The position numbers and the translations under genes are program-made. From positions 1,629,813-1,693,812 of the forward strand of contig NZ_LMHU01000001.1 in NCBI RefSeq assembly GCF_001428505.1: a DNA stretch of 64,000 nt, read 5' to 3'. Source of the stretch: Terrabacter sp. Root181 (GTDB taxonomy: Bacteria; Actinomycetota; Actinomycetes; Actinomycetales; Dermatophilaceae). How positions within the stretch are numbered: the stretch's first letter is position 1; each line of letters starts with the position of its first letter. Below, piece after piece: positions 45,444-53,716 of this stretch. A model generated the notes under the pieces. It was not told where the DNA came from, did not search any database, and saw only the letters and a program-made list of their open reading frames with translations.

Positions 45444-46400
45444 ATGGCTGCTCATCCCCTCGTCGTGTCCGTCCCCGACTCCGCGTTCGTCGAGGCCCTC
45501 GCTGACCTCGAGGGCGTCGACGCGGTCGTCTGGGACATGGAGCGCCCCCACCCGCGCGGCGCCGAGATCCGCTTCGCGGTCATGCCGTACATGACGAAGC
45601 TCGGCCTCGCCGACGTCACCCGGGGCCTCGACGCGCTCGAGGTCGTCCAGCTGCAGAGCGCCGGCTACGAGCAGTTCGTCGGCGAGCTCCCGGACGGCGT
45701 CACGCTCTGCAATGCGGCCGGTGTTCACGACGCGTCGACGGCCGAGCTCGCCCTGACGCTGACCCTGGCTTCGATCCGCGACATCCCGGAGCTCGTCGGG
45801 TCGCAGGGACGCAGGCACTGGGAGCCGCTGCGCCTGCGTTCGGCGCTCGCCGACCGCCGTGTGCTCGTCGTGGGCTACGGCCGGATCGGACGGGCGATCG
45901 CCCGCCGGTTCGCGCCCTTCGAGGTCACGCTCACGGCGGTCGCCTCGCGGGCGCGTGCGGGCGACGAGCTGGTGCCGCACGTGCACGGCATCGACGAGCT
46001 GCCTGACCTGCTGCCCGACCACGACGTCGTCGTCGTCATCGTGCCGCTCACCGACTCGACGCGCGGACTGGTCGACGCGTCGCTGCTGGGCCGTATGCCG
46101 GACGGTGCCCTTCTCGTCAACGTGGCCCGGGGCCCCGTCGTGGACACCGACGCCCTCGTGGCCGAGTGCACGGCCGGGCGGCTGCGCGCCGCGCTCGACG
46201 TGACCGACCCGGAGCCGCTCCCGGAGGACCACCCGCTGTGGACCGCGCCCGGCGTCCTCATCACGCCGCACGTCGGCGGTGCGACGGACGCGATGCGCCC
46301 CCGCGCCATCGCACTCGTGCGCCGACAGGTCGAGGCGCTGCTCGCCGGTGAGCTCGTCGACAACGCCGTCGCCGGACCCTTGTCTGCCCCACAGACATAG
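45444..46400 (+). CDS. D-isomer-specific 2-hydroxyacid dehydrogenase
   Basis: NAD(P)-dependent reduction of a 2-oxoacid; 318 residues, normal length. Rossmann motif VLVVGYGRIGRAIARRF, catalytic Arg in VNVARGPVVDTDALV, Glu in DVTDPEPLPEDHPLW and His in ITPHVGGAT. Substrate unknown (glyoxylate, phosphoglycerate and hydroxypyruvate enzymes share these motifs). The TAG stop overlaps a GTG of the next frame (TAGTG). Confidence 0.9.
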   Translation: MAAHPLVVSVPDSAFVEALADLEGVDAVVWDMERPHPRGAEIRFAVMPYMTKLGLADVTRGLDALEVVQLQSAGYEQFVGELPDGVTLCNAAGVHDASTAELALTLTLASIRDIPELVGSQGRRHWEPLRLRSALADRRVLVVGYGRIGRAIARRFAPFEVTLTAVASRARAGDELVPHVHGIDELPDLLPDHDVVVVIVPLTDSTRGLVDASLLGRMPDGALLVNVARGPVVDTDALVAECTAGRLRAALDVTDPEPLPEDHPLWTAPGVLITPHVGGATDAMRPRAIALVRRQVEALLAGELVDNAVAGPLSAPQT

Positions 46401-46414
46401 TGGACACTGTCAAC

Positions 46415-47497
46415 ATGACCGAGACCATCGTCGCCATCGGCACGCGCAAGGGGCTCTGGATCGTCCGCAGCACCGACCGGCAGGACTGGACCCTCGAGGG
46501 GCCGCACTTCCTCATGAGCGAGGTCGCCTCCGTCGCCGTCGACACCCGCGAGGGTCGCTCCACGGTGCTGGCGGGCGTCAAGTCGTGGCACTGGGGACCG
46601 ACCGTCCAGGCGTCCACCGACGGTGGTCGCACGTGGACCGAGAGCGCCGAGCGCGCCCTGGCGTTCCCAGCCGACACCGACACCGCGCTCGAGCGGGTCT
46701 GGCAGCTGACGCCCGACCCCAACGACGCCGACGTCGTGTGGGCCGGGGTCGAGCCGCACGCCCTCTTCAAGAGCCGGGACCGCGGGGAGCACTACGAGCT
46801 CGTCCGCGGCCTGTGGGACCACCCGCACCGCCCGACCTGGGAGCCGGGTTTCGGCGGCGGCGCGGTGCACACGATCGTCCCCGAGCCCGGTCACCCGGAG
46901 TCGGTGCTCGTCGCGATGAGCGCGGGCGGCGTCTACCGCTCCGGCGACGGCGGCGAGACGTGGGAGCCGAGCAACCCCGGCATCCGGGCCGGCTTCATGC
47001 CCGACAACGAGTACCCCGAGTACGGCCAGTGCGTGCACAAGGTGGCCCGCGGCCAGGGCGAGGGGGAGCTCTTCGCCCAGAACCACAACGGCGTCTACCG
47101 ATCGCACGACAACGGCGCGACGTGGGACTCCATCGCCGACGGGCTGCCCACCGACTTCGGTTTCACGGTCCTCGCCCACCCGCGCCGCGCGGGAGTCGTC
47201 TGGGTCGTGCCCGTCGCCGACGCCGGCGAGCGCATCCCGCCCGACGCCCAGCTGCAGGTGCAGCGGTCCGACGACGCCGGTGCGACGTGGCGCCAGCAGG
47301 CGACCGGGCTGCCCGACCACAGCTACACGTGCGTCCTGCGCGACGCGGCCTCGCTCGACACCGCCGACCCCGTCGGCGTCTACCTCGGCACCCGCAACGG
47401 CGACGTCTTCGCCTCGGCCGACGAGGGTGACTCCTTCCAGCGCATCGCGACGCAGCTGCCCGACGTGCTCGTCGTGCGCGCGGCCCAGCTCGCCTGA
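46415..47497 (+). CDS. BNR/sialidase-like beta-propeller protein
   Basis: 360 residues, cytosolic (no signal peptide), made of BNR/Ycf48-type blades: TDGGRTWTESAERAL, SRDRGEHYELVRG, SGDGGETWEPSNPG, SHDNGATWDSIADGL, SDDAGATWRQQATG and SADEGDSFQRIATQL. No catalytic sialidase residues or secretion signal, so it is probably a scaffold or a non-sialidase enzyme. ATG at 46415 (MTETIVAIGTRKG) is preferred; a GTG at 46400 overlaps the upstream stop (TAGTG). Followed 17 bases later by a ubiquitin-like gene, a pairing I believe recurs in actinobacteria. Confidence 0.82.
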   Translation: MTETIVAIGTRKGLWIVRSTDRQDWTLEGPHFLMSEVASVAVDTREGRSTVLAGVKSWHWGPTVQASTDGGRTWTESAERALAFPADTDTALERVWQLTPDPNDADVVWAGVEPHALFKSRDRGEHYELVRGLWDHPHRPTWEPGFGGGAVHTIVPEPGHPESVLVAMSAGGVYRSGDGGETWEPSNPGIRAGFMPDNEYPEYGQCVHKVARGQGEGELFAQNHNGVYRSHDNGATWDSIADGLPTDFGFTVLAHPRRAGVVWVVPVADAGERIPPDAQLQVQRSDDAGATWRQQATGLPDHSYTCVLRDAASLDTADPVGVYLGTRNGDVFASADEGDSFQRIATQLPDVLVVRAAQLA

Positions 47498-47514
47498 CAC
47501 CCAAGGGATTCCGT

Positions 47515-47811
47515 ATGCCGTCCGCTCCCGTCCGCGTCATCCTCCCGGGCATGCTCCGCGACCTCGTGGGTGGTGTGGCGGAGATCGAGGTCGAGTCCCC
47601 GGGCGAGACCCAGACGGTGGCCGAGCTGCTCGACCGGGCCTTCTCGGGTCATCGCATCCTCGACGGGAAGGTGCGCGACGAGCGCGGCCAGATCCGCCGG
47701 CACGTCAAGGTCTTCGTCAACGGTGAGGACGCCACGCGCGGCGAGGGTGTCGGCGCGCCCGTCCCGGCCGGCGCCCGCGTGCACATCATCAACGCCGTCT
47801 CCGGGGGCTGA
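47515..47811 (+). CDS. MoaD/ThiS-family ubiquitin-like sulfur-carrier protein
   Basis: 98 residues with the beta-grasp pattern VRVILPGMLRDLVGG, TVAELLDRAF and VFVNGEDATRGEGVGAPVP, and a C-terminal Gly-Gly (VSGG), which in this family is adenylated and turned into a thiocarboxylate or used for conjugation. AAGGGA precedes the ATG at 47515. No E1-like activating enzyme or MoaE is nearby; the partner gene is the propeller protein just upstream. Role open. Confidence 0.85.
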   Translation: MPSAPVRVILPGMLRDLVGGVAEIEVESPGETQTVAELLDRAFSGHRILDGKVRDERGQIRRHVKVFVNGEDATRGEGVGAPVPAGARVHIINAVSGG

Positions 47812-47840
47812 CGCTGCCCGAGAGACCTCGCGTCCGGGCG

Positions 47841-48470
47841 TCAGGCGTCCACGCCGAGGAGGATCGGGAGGACGGTGCGCTCCAGCTCGCCGACGGTGAG
47901 TGACCGAGGCTCGACGAGGCGCTGGGTCATCGACCCCTGGGCCAGCGAGATGGCCGCGCGCACGAAGAGCTCGGTGGAGATGGGCAGCGTCAGACCCTGC
48001 CGCGACACCGCCTCGTCGACGACGGCCACGAGCTCGTCACGGACGCGGCGCTGCTGCGCGGCCCAGGCGCGTCGGGCCTCGGCGTCGCGGATGGCGTGGA
48101 GGGTGAACTCCGTCGTGAGCACGAGCCAGCGCTCCTTGCTCCGACTGTCGTCGGCGAGCGCCGCGAAGACGTCGCGCAGCACCTCGTCGGCGCTCGCGTG
48201 CTCGCGCTTGCTCGCGCGCCGGATGCGCTCGACGAGCGCCTCGGAGTGGCGCTGTGACAGCTCGACGACGAGGTCGTCCTTCGAGCTGAAGTTCGAGTAG
48301 AACGCGCCGCGCGTGAAGCCGGCGCGCTCGCAGATGTCCTCGACGCTGGCGCCGTGGAAGCCGCGCTCCGCGAAGACCTCGCTCGCTGCGGCGAGCACCC
48401 GGTCGCGGGTGGCCCGTCGACGGGCCGTGATGGGGGGCGCGCTCGGCATCGGGGCTGTGGTGGACGGCAT
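47841..48470 (-). CDS. TetR-family transcriptional regulator of the YhgE-type exporter pair
   Basis: 209 residues. Helix-turn-helix ATRDRVLAAASEVFAERGFH, GASVEDICERAGFTRGAFY and SNFSSKDDLVVEL, the AcrR-type arrangement; C-terminal helices MTQRLVEP... for ligand and dimer contacts. ATG at 48470 with TATCCT six bases upstream. Divergent from the pseudo-ATPase/YhgE genes with inverted ATACG sites between, so it most likely represses both directions. Confidence 0.9.
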   Translation of the reverse strand: MPSTTAPMPSAPPITARRRATRDRVLAAASEVFAERGFHGASVEDICERAGFTRGAFYSNFSSKDDLVVELSQRHSEALVERIRRASKREHASADEVLRDVFAALADDSRSKERWLVLTTEFTLHAIRDAEARRAWAAQQRRVRDELVAVVDEAVSRQGLTLPISTELFVRAAISLAQGSMTQRLVEPRSLTVGELERTVLPILLGVDA

Positions 48471-48476
48471 ACGCCA

Positions 48477-48482
48477 AGGATA
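48477..48482 (-). promoter_or_regulatory. -10 box of the TetR gene (leaderless)
   Basis: TATCCT on the minus strand, six bases before the ATG at 48470. Confidence 0.45.
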
Positions 48483-48529
48483 CGCCCTCGAATTGAATAC
48501 GGGTGCGTATTGGATGCATACTCGTATCG
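48480..48529. promoter_or_regulatory. ATACG operator cluster and YhgE-operon promoter
   Basis: AATACGGGTGCGTATT (48496-48511) is an exact 6-base inverted repeat; ATACTCGTAT (48518-48527) and a single ATACG at 48480-48484 add further half-sites. A plus-strand promoter TTGAAT (48493) with CATACT (48517) at 18 bases lies right on top, so a bound TetR would block transcription of the exporter genes and probably its own gene. Confidence 0.6.
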
Positions 48530-48563
48530 AGACGGGATCGCCCCGTCGAAGGGAAGTGCAGCA

Positions 48564-49187
48564 GTGAACGAGCGCCAGGTGACCGCGCGCAACGTGTCGA
48601 TCGAGGGCACGCACGAGCCGTTCGTCGAGGGCGTGGACTTCGTCGCCCCGGCCGGTGAGGTCACCGTGGTCGGGATCGACCCGGGCGTCGGCCAGGTGGC
48701 CCTCGCCCTCGCCATCGGCGGCCGCGTCGACCTGCTCACGGGCTCGATCAGCATCGGCGGCACGTCGGAGCGGTCGCACCTCCAGCTGCGCACCCGCCTC
48801 GTCGACGTCCCCGACGTCACCGCGCCCGAGGACGCCCTCCCGCTGCGAGCCGTCGTCGCCGAGGAGCTGGCGCTCGCCGAGCGTCCCTCCGCCCGCAAGG
48901 ACGTCGCCGCCTTCCTCGAGGACCGCGACCTCACCGACCTCGCCGGCCGCCGCTGGGAGAGCCTCCGGCCCGGGCTGCGCACCCGACTGCTGCTCGAGCT
49001 GGGCTCCTGGCACCCCCGGGTCCGCGTCGTCGTGCTCGCCGGCCCCGACCGCCACGGCGGCGACCCCTACGAGTGGTTCGAGGCCGCGCGTGCCCTCGCC
49101 GACACGGGCCTCACCGTCGTCGCGCTGTGCTCGCCCGCCATCGCCACGACCCTGCGACCCCTGACCTCCGACGGAGTGACCGCATGA
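48564..49187 (+). CDS. degenerate ABC-ATPase-like protein paired with YhgE/Pip
   Basis: 207 residues with the ground plan of an ABC ATPase but without its key residues: the Walker A position reads GIDPGVGQVALALAI (no Lys-Thr/Ser), the signature area is WESLRPGLRTRLLLEL in place of LSGGQ, and the Walker B area is VRVVVLAGPDRHGGDP with no Asp-Glu pair. Family relatives next to YhgE genes show conserved GxxGxGK; here hydrolysis looks impossible. GTG at 48564 with GAAGGGAA upstream; ends in an ATGA overlap with the membrane-protein gene. Confidence 0.75.
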   Translation: MNERQVTARNVSIEGTHEPFVEGVDFVAPAGEVTVVGIDPGVGQVALALAIGGRVDLLTGSISIGGTSERSHLQLRTRLVDVPDVTAPEDALPLRAVVAEELALAERPSARKDVAAFLEDRDLTDLAGRRWESLRPGLRTRLLLELGSWHPRVRVVVLAGPDRHGGDPYEWFEAARALADTGLTVVALCSPAIATTLRPLTSDGVTA

Positions 49188-51247
49188 ACCCCATCCGACT
49201 GGCCCTCGCCGAGCTGCGCCGACTCACGTCGTCGCGCCTCGCCCGGCTCGGCGTCGTCGCGCTCGCCCTCATCCCCACGCTCTACGGCGGGCTCTACCTC
49301 TACGCCAACCACGACCCGTATGCCGCCCTGCCGCAGGTCCCCGCGGCGGTGGCCAGCGACGACACGGGCACGACCCTGTCGACCGGCGAGAAGCTCGATG
49401 TCGGTGACGAGGTCGCCGACCACCTCGTCGGGTCGAAGTCGTTCGACTGGCACAAGGTCTCGCGGGCCGAGGCCCTCCAGGGGGTGCACGACGGGCGCTA
49501 CTCGTTCGCGGTTCTGCTGCCCTCGACGTTCTCCGCAGACCTCGCGGCGACCGCGGACTTCACGCCCCGGCGGGCCAACGTCGTGCTCGAGACGAACGAC
49601 GCCAACAACTACATGACGACGATCATGGGCAACACCGTCATCAAGCAGGTGAGCTCGTCGGTCGCCTCGCAGGTCAGCGAGAAGGCGGCCGACCGCCTCC
49701 TCATCGGCTTCAACCAGATCCACGACAACCTCGGCAAGGCCGTGGACGGGTCCGAGAAGCTTCGCGCCGGGCTCGTCAAGGCCGACGACGGCGCGGCGCA
49801 GGCGGCGACCGGAGCGCGGTCGCTCGCCTCGGGGCTGCACGACCTCGCGTCGGGCGCGACGGCCCTGCACACGGGGGCGGCGAAGGCGCTGTCGGGCGCC
49901 GAGCGGCTGCACTCCGGCGCGACCAGCCTGGCCTCGGGTCTCGGTACCCTCGAGTCCCGCACGCGGTCGCTCCCCGCCCAGTCCGATCGCCTCGCCGACG
50001 GCGCCGCGCAGGTCGCGGCCGGCAACCAGAAGGTCGCGGCGGTCGGGCAACAGGTCGCCGGCATCTCGACGACGCTCCAGGGCGACCTCACGACCCAGCG
50101 CGCACGTCTGCTCGACGAGCTGCAGGGCGCCGGTCTCGACGAGGCCCAGCTGGCCCTCGTCGAGAGCCGTCTCGACACCATCGACGGGCTCGTCGACACC
50201 GCCGACGGGCGCATCCAGTCGGCCTCCGGCGACCTCGACCGACTCTCCGCCGGTGCCGACCAGGTCGCCGCCGGCGCCAGGCAGCTCGCCGACGCGACGC
50301 CCGCCCTGACCGACGGCATCTCGAAGGCCGCCACCGGCTCTCGCGCGCTCCGCGACGGCACGGCGACCCTCGAGAGCGGCCTCGGCACGCTCGTCGCGGG
50401 CTCGGCCCAGCTCCAGACCGGCGCCGCCCGGGCGGCCTCGGGCGGTGACTCGCTCGCGGCCGGGGTCGCCGACCTCAGGACGGGTCTCGGCCGGCTCGCG
50501 GCCGGCGCGACGGACCTGCACACGCAGCTCGCCAAGGGCCGTGACGCGGTGCCCGACCCCACCGACGCCCAGCGCCGGGCCGTCGCCGCCACCGTCGGCG
50601 ACCCGGTCGACGTGTCGTCGGCGAGCATGGCCGCGGCGGGCACCTACGGCGCCGGGCTGGCCCCGCTCTTCCTCAGCCTCGCGCTGTGGATCGGTGCCTA
50701 CACGCTGTTCCTGCTCGTGCGGCCCTTCTCGACCCGTGCGCTCGCGACGAGCCAGCGGTCGCTGCGCACCGCCCTCGGTGGCTGGCTCGCGCCCGTCGCC
50801 GTCGGCATCGTGCAGACCGTCGCCCTCTACCTCGTGGTGTCGATGGCTCTCGACATCCGGGTCGCGCACCCGGTGCTCGCCCTGCTCTTCCTCGGCTTCG
50901 TCTCCATGACCTTCGTCGCGATCCTGCACGCGCTCGCGGCCCGGCTCGGCGCCGTCGGCAAGTTCCTCGGGCTCGTCTTCATGGTCGTCCAGCTCGTCAG
51001 CGCGGGCGGCACCTTCCCGTGGCAGACGCTGCCCGGACCGCTCCAGGCGATCCACCACGTCGTGCCCATGACCTATGCGATCGACGGGCTGCGCCGCCTC
51101 ATGTACGGCGCCGACCTCGGACCCGTCCTCGGCGACCTCGGAGTGCTCGCGGCCTACCTCGTGGGCGCGCTGGCGGTCTCGACGATCGCGGCCCGGCGGT
51201 CGCGGGTGTGGACCCCCTCGCGGATCAGGCCCGAGCTGAGCCTCTGA
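49184..51247 (+). CDS. YhgE/Pip-family membrane protein (phage-infection-protein/ABC-2 type)
   Basis: 687 residues. One N-terminal helix (VVALALIPTLYGGLYLYAN), an external region of about 470 residues carrying many GA/SG heptad repeats such as LASGLHDLASGATALHTGAA, then five to six C-terminal helices with the ABC-2 transporter look (LVFMVVQLVSAGGTFPWQTL, PMTYAIDGLR). Members are thought to act in export (ESX-linked or lipid/toxin) or as phage receptors in Gram-positives. Coupled to the pseudo-ATPase gene (ATGA) and placed under the divergent TetR. Confidence 0.9.
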   Translation: MNPIRLALAELRRLTSSRLARLGVVALALIPTLYGGLYLYANHDPYAALPQVPAAVASDDTGTTLSTGEKLDVGDEVADHLVGSKSFDWHKVSRAEALQGVHDGRYSFAVLLPSTFSADLAATADFTPRRANVVLETNDANNYMTTIMGNTVIKQVSSSVASQVSEKAADRLLIGFNQIHDNLGKAVDGSEKLRAGLVKADDGAAQAATGARSLASGLHDLASGATALHTGAAKALSGAERLHSGATSLASGLGTLESRTRSLPAQSDRLADGAAQVAAGNQKVAAVGQQVAGISTTLQGDLTTQRARLLDELQGAGLDEAQLALVESRLDTIDGLVDTADGRIQSASGDLDRLSAGADQVAAGARQLADATPALTDGISKAATGSRALRDGTATLESGLGTLVAGSAQLQTGAARAASGGDSLAAGVADLRTGLGRLAAGATDLHTQLAKGRDAVPDPTDAQRRAVAATVGDPVDVSSASMAAAGTYGAGLAPLFLSLALWIGAYTLFLLVRPFSTRALATSQRSLRTALGGWLAPVAVGIVQTVALYLVVSMALDIRVAHPVLALLFLGFVSMTFVAILHALAARLGAVGKFLGLVFMVVQLVSAGGTFPWQTLPGPLQAIHHVVPMTYAIDGLRRLMYGADLGPVLGDLGVLAAYLVGALAVSTIAARRSRVWTPSRIRPELSL

Positions 51248-51280
51248 CCCGTCCGGGCTGACAAGAGCCCGCGTCCGGAG

Positions 51281-51286
51281 CATGCT
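51281..51286 (+). promoter_or_regulatory. -10-like box of the SixA gene (leaderless)
   Basis: CATGCT seven bases before the ATG at 51294. Confidence 0.35.
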
Positions 51287-51293
51287 CGGAACC

Positions 51294-51827
51294 ATGAGCA
51301 GCGCCTCGAGAGAGAAGACCCTCATCCTCATGCGGCACGGCAAGGCCGAGGAGGGGCCGGGCAAGCCCGACCACGACCGCGAGCTCGCCGCTCGCGGTCG
51401 CCGGGACGCCAAGGCGGCCGGGAAGTGGCTCCATGCGGAGGGGCTCGTGCCCGACCTCGTCATCTGCTCGACCGCGCAGCGCACCCGCCAGACGTGGGAG
51501 GAGGCGTGCCGCGGCGGTGCGCACACCGAGTTCGTCGAGTTCCGGCGCAGCGTCTACCTCGGAGGGTCGGAGCAGACGCTCGAGACGGTCCGTGAGGACG
51601 CCGGCGACATGGCGACGGTCCTCGTCGTCGGGCACAACCCGACGATGGCCCAGCTGACCAGCCTGCTCACCGACGGCGAGGGCTCCCGGGAGGCGCACGA
51701 GGCGCTCGGCGAGGGGTTCGTGACGAGCGGGCTCGCGGTCCTCCGGTACGCGGGGGAGTGGGCCGATCTCGACCTCGGGTCCTGTGCCCTGGCGCGTTTC
51801 CACGTCAGCCGCGGGCACGACGACTGA
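51294..51827 (+). CDS. SixA-type histidine phosphatase
   Basis: 177 residues of the histidine phosphatase (branch 1) superfamily: TLILMRHGKAEEG with the phosphorylated His, DRELAARGRRDAKAAG, STAQRTRQTW and VVGHNPTMAQL with the second His. SixA removes phosphate from phosphohistidine proteins; in actinomycetes substrates are unknown. Start at ATG 51294, placed by the -10 box; an ATG four codons earlier overlaps that box. Confidence 0.88.
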   Translation: MSSASREKTLILMRHGKAEEGPGKPDHDRELAARGRRDAKAAGKWLHAEGLVPDLVICSTAQRTRQTWEEACRGGAHTEFVEFRRSVYLGGSEQTLETVREDAGDMATVLVVGHNPTMAQLTSLLTDGEGSREAHEALGEGFVTSGLAVLRYAGEWADLDLGSCALARFHVSRGHDD

Positions 51828-51869
51828 CCCCAGGCGTCGTGCCTCGAAGGGCTCAGGCCGTGAGATGCG

Positions 51870-51899
51870 GTGTCCACCCAGCGGACACGGTTCTATGCT
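51870..51899 (+). promoter_or_regulatory. ilvD promoter with GTGTCC/GGACAC inverted repeat
   Basis: TATGCT (51894-51899) lies six bases before the ilvD ATG, giving a leaderless transcript. GTGTCC (51870-51875) and GGACAC (51883-51888) form an exact inverted repeat over the expected -35 region; a regulator site is possible. Confidence 0.45.
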
Positions 51900-51905
51900 G
51901 CAGCC

Positions 51906-53606
51906 ATGACGCAGACGCCTGACATCAAGCCCCGCAGCCGCGACGTCACCGACGGTCTCGAGAAGACCGCCGCGCGGGGGATGCTCCGGGCCGTAGGCCT
52001 CGGCGACGACGACTGGGCCAAGCCCCAGATCGGCGTCGCGAGCTCGTGGAACGAGATCACGCCCTGCAACCTCTCGCTCGACCGGCTCGCCCAGGCGGTC
52101 AAGGACGGTGTCCACGCCGGAGGCGGCTACCCGCTGGAGTTCGGCACGATCTCCGTCTCCGACGGCATCTCGATGGGCCACGAGGGCATGCACTTCAGCC
52201 TCGTCTCCCGCGAGATCATCGCGGACTCCGTCGAGACGGTCATGAGCGCCGAGCGCCTCGACGGCTCGGTGCTGCTCGCCGGTTGCGACAAGTCGCTGCC
52301 GGGCATGCTCATGGCCGCCGCGCGCCTCGACCTGGCGTCCGTCTTCCTCTACGCCGGCACGATCCTGCCCGGCATCGCCAAGCTCTCCGACGGCACCGAG
52401 AAGGAGGTCACGATCATCGACGCCTTCGAGGCGGTCGGGGCGTGCGCCGCCGGGAAGATGTCGCTCGAGGACGTCGACGCCATCGAGCGCGCCATCTGCC
52501 CGGGTGAGGGCGCCTGCGGCGGCTTCTACACGGCCAACACCATGGCCGCCGTCGCCGAGGCGATCGGCATGTCCATCCCCGGGTCGGCCGCGCCGCCGGC
52601 CACCGACCGGCGTCGCGACATGTACGCCCGCAAGTCGGGCGAGGCCGTCGTCGAGCTGCTCCGTCGCGGCATCACGGCCCGCGACATCATGACCAAGCCG
52701 GCCTTCGAGAACGCCATCGCCGTCGTCATGGCGTTCGGTGGCTCGACCAACGCCGTGCTCCACCTGCTCGCCATCGCGAACGAGGCCGAGGTCGACCTCA
52801 CGATCGAGGACTTCCGTCGCATCGGCGCGAAGGTCCCGCACCTGGCCGACGTCAAGCCCTTCGGCAGCTTCGTCATGAAGGACATCGACCACATCGGTGG
52901 CATCCCCGTCGTCATGAAGACGCTCCTCGAGGCGGGTCTGCTCGACGGGGACTGCCTGACGGTGACGGGCAAGACGATGGCCGAGAACCTCGACGACATC
53001 AACCCGCCGCACATCGACGGGCGGGTCATCCGCGAGATGGCGACCCCGATCCACCAGACGGGCGGCCTCACGATCCTCACCGGCTCCCTCGCCCCCGAGG
53101 GAGCCGTCGTGAAGTCGGCCGGCTTCGACGAGTCCGTCTTCGAGGGCACCGCCCGCGTCTTCGACGGGGAGCGCGCCGCGATGGACGCCGTCGAGCGGGG
53201 CTCGCTCCAGAAGAACGACGTCGTCGTCATCCGCTACGAGGGCCCCAAGGGCGGCCCGGGCATGCGCGAGATGCTCGCCGTCACCGGCGCCATCAAGGGC
53301 GCGGGCCTGGGCAAGGACGTCCTGCTCCTCACCGACGGCCGCTTCTCGGGCGGCACGACGGGTCTCTGCGTCGGACACGTCGCACCGGAGGCCGTCGACG
53401 ACGGGCCCATCGCATTCGTCCAGGACGGCGACACGATCCGCCTCGACGTCGCGAACGGCACGCTCGACGTGCTCGTCGACGAGGAGGAGATGGGCCGCCG
53501 CCGGGCCGCCGGGGTGACGCATCCCGAGCCGAAGTACCAGCGCGGCGTGCTCGCGAAGTACCGCAAGCTCGTCGGCAGCGCGAGCCGCGGGGCCGTCTGC
53601 GGCTGA
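51906..53606 (+). CDS. ilvD: dihydroxy-acid dehydratase
   Basis: Third step of valine/isoleucine synthesis, dehydrating dihydroxyacids with an Fe-S cluster. 566 residues. Cysteine ligands in [26 protein letters not shown] and [16 protein letters not shown]-terminal [19 protein letters not shown] is the family signature. ATG at 51906 ([10 protein letters not shown]), placed by the -10 box; the frame extends 12 codons upstream without conserved sequence. Located 4.4 kb upstream of ilvBNC and separately transcribed. Confidence 0.96.
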   Translation: MTQTPDIKPRSRDVTDGLEKTAARGMLRAVGLGDDDWAKPQIGVASSWNEITPCNLSLDRLAQAVKDGVHAGGGYPLEFGTISVSDGISMGHEGMHFSLVSREIIADSVETVMSAERLDGSVLLAGCDKSLPGMLMAAARLDLASVFLYAGTILPGIAKLSDGTEKEVTIIDAFEAVGACAAGKMSLEDVDAIERAICPGEGACGGFYTANTMAAVAEAIGMSIPGSAAPPATDRRRDMYARKSGEAVVELLRRGITARDIMTKPAFENAIAVVMAFGGSTNAVLHLLAIANEAEVDLTIEDFRRIGAKVPHLADVKPFGSFVMKDIDHIGGIPVVMKTLLEAGLLDGDCLTVTGKTMAENLDDINPPHIDGRVIREMATPIHQTGGLTILTGSLAPEGAVVKSAGFDESVFEGTARVFDGERAAMDAVERGSLQKNDVVVIRYEGPKGGPGMREMLAVTGAIKGAGLGKDVLLLTDGRFSGGTTGLCVGHVAPEAVDDGPIAFVQDGDTIRLDVANGTLDVLVDEEEMGRRRAAGVTHPEPKYQRGVLAKYRKLVGSASRGAVCG

Positions 53607-53616
53607 CGACTCACCC

Positions 53617-53687
53617 GCAACACACCGAGCAGGTCGCGGCGCACCGGGATCCGATCCCGGTGCGTCCGCGCGTCCTCGGTGTGTTGC
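53617..53687. repeat. 71-base composite palindrome, copy 1
   Basis: Outer arms GCAACACACCGAG (53617-53629) and its complement (53675-53687) enclose an exact inner hairpin: GCACCGGGATC, one base, GATCCCGGTGC (53641-53663). Sits between the ilvD stop and the end of the convergent AraC gene. 62 of 71 positions match copy 2 at 55498. Confidence 0.88.
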
Positions 53688-53716
53688 AGGCGGAGGTCGT
53701 ATGCCGTGTGGCCGGG

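Noticed and set aside
49067-51526. 819-codon minus-strand frame opposite the YhgE gene
   Set aside because: Repetitive Arg/Gly-rich shadow of the YhgE repeats.
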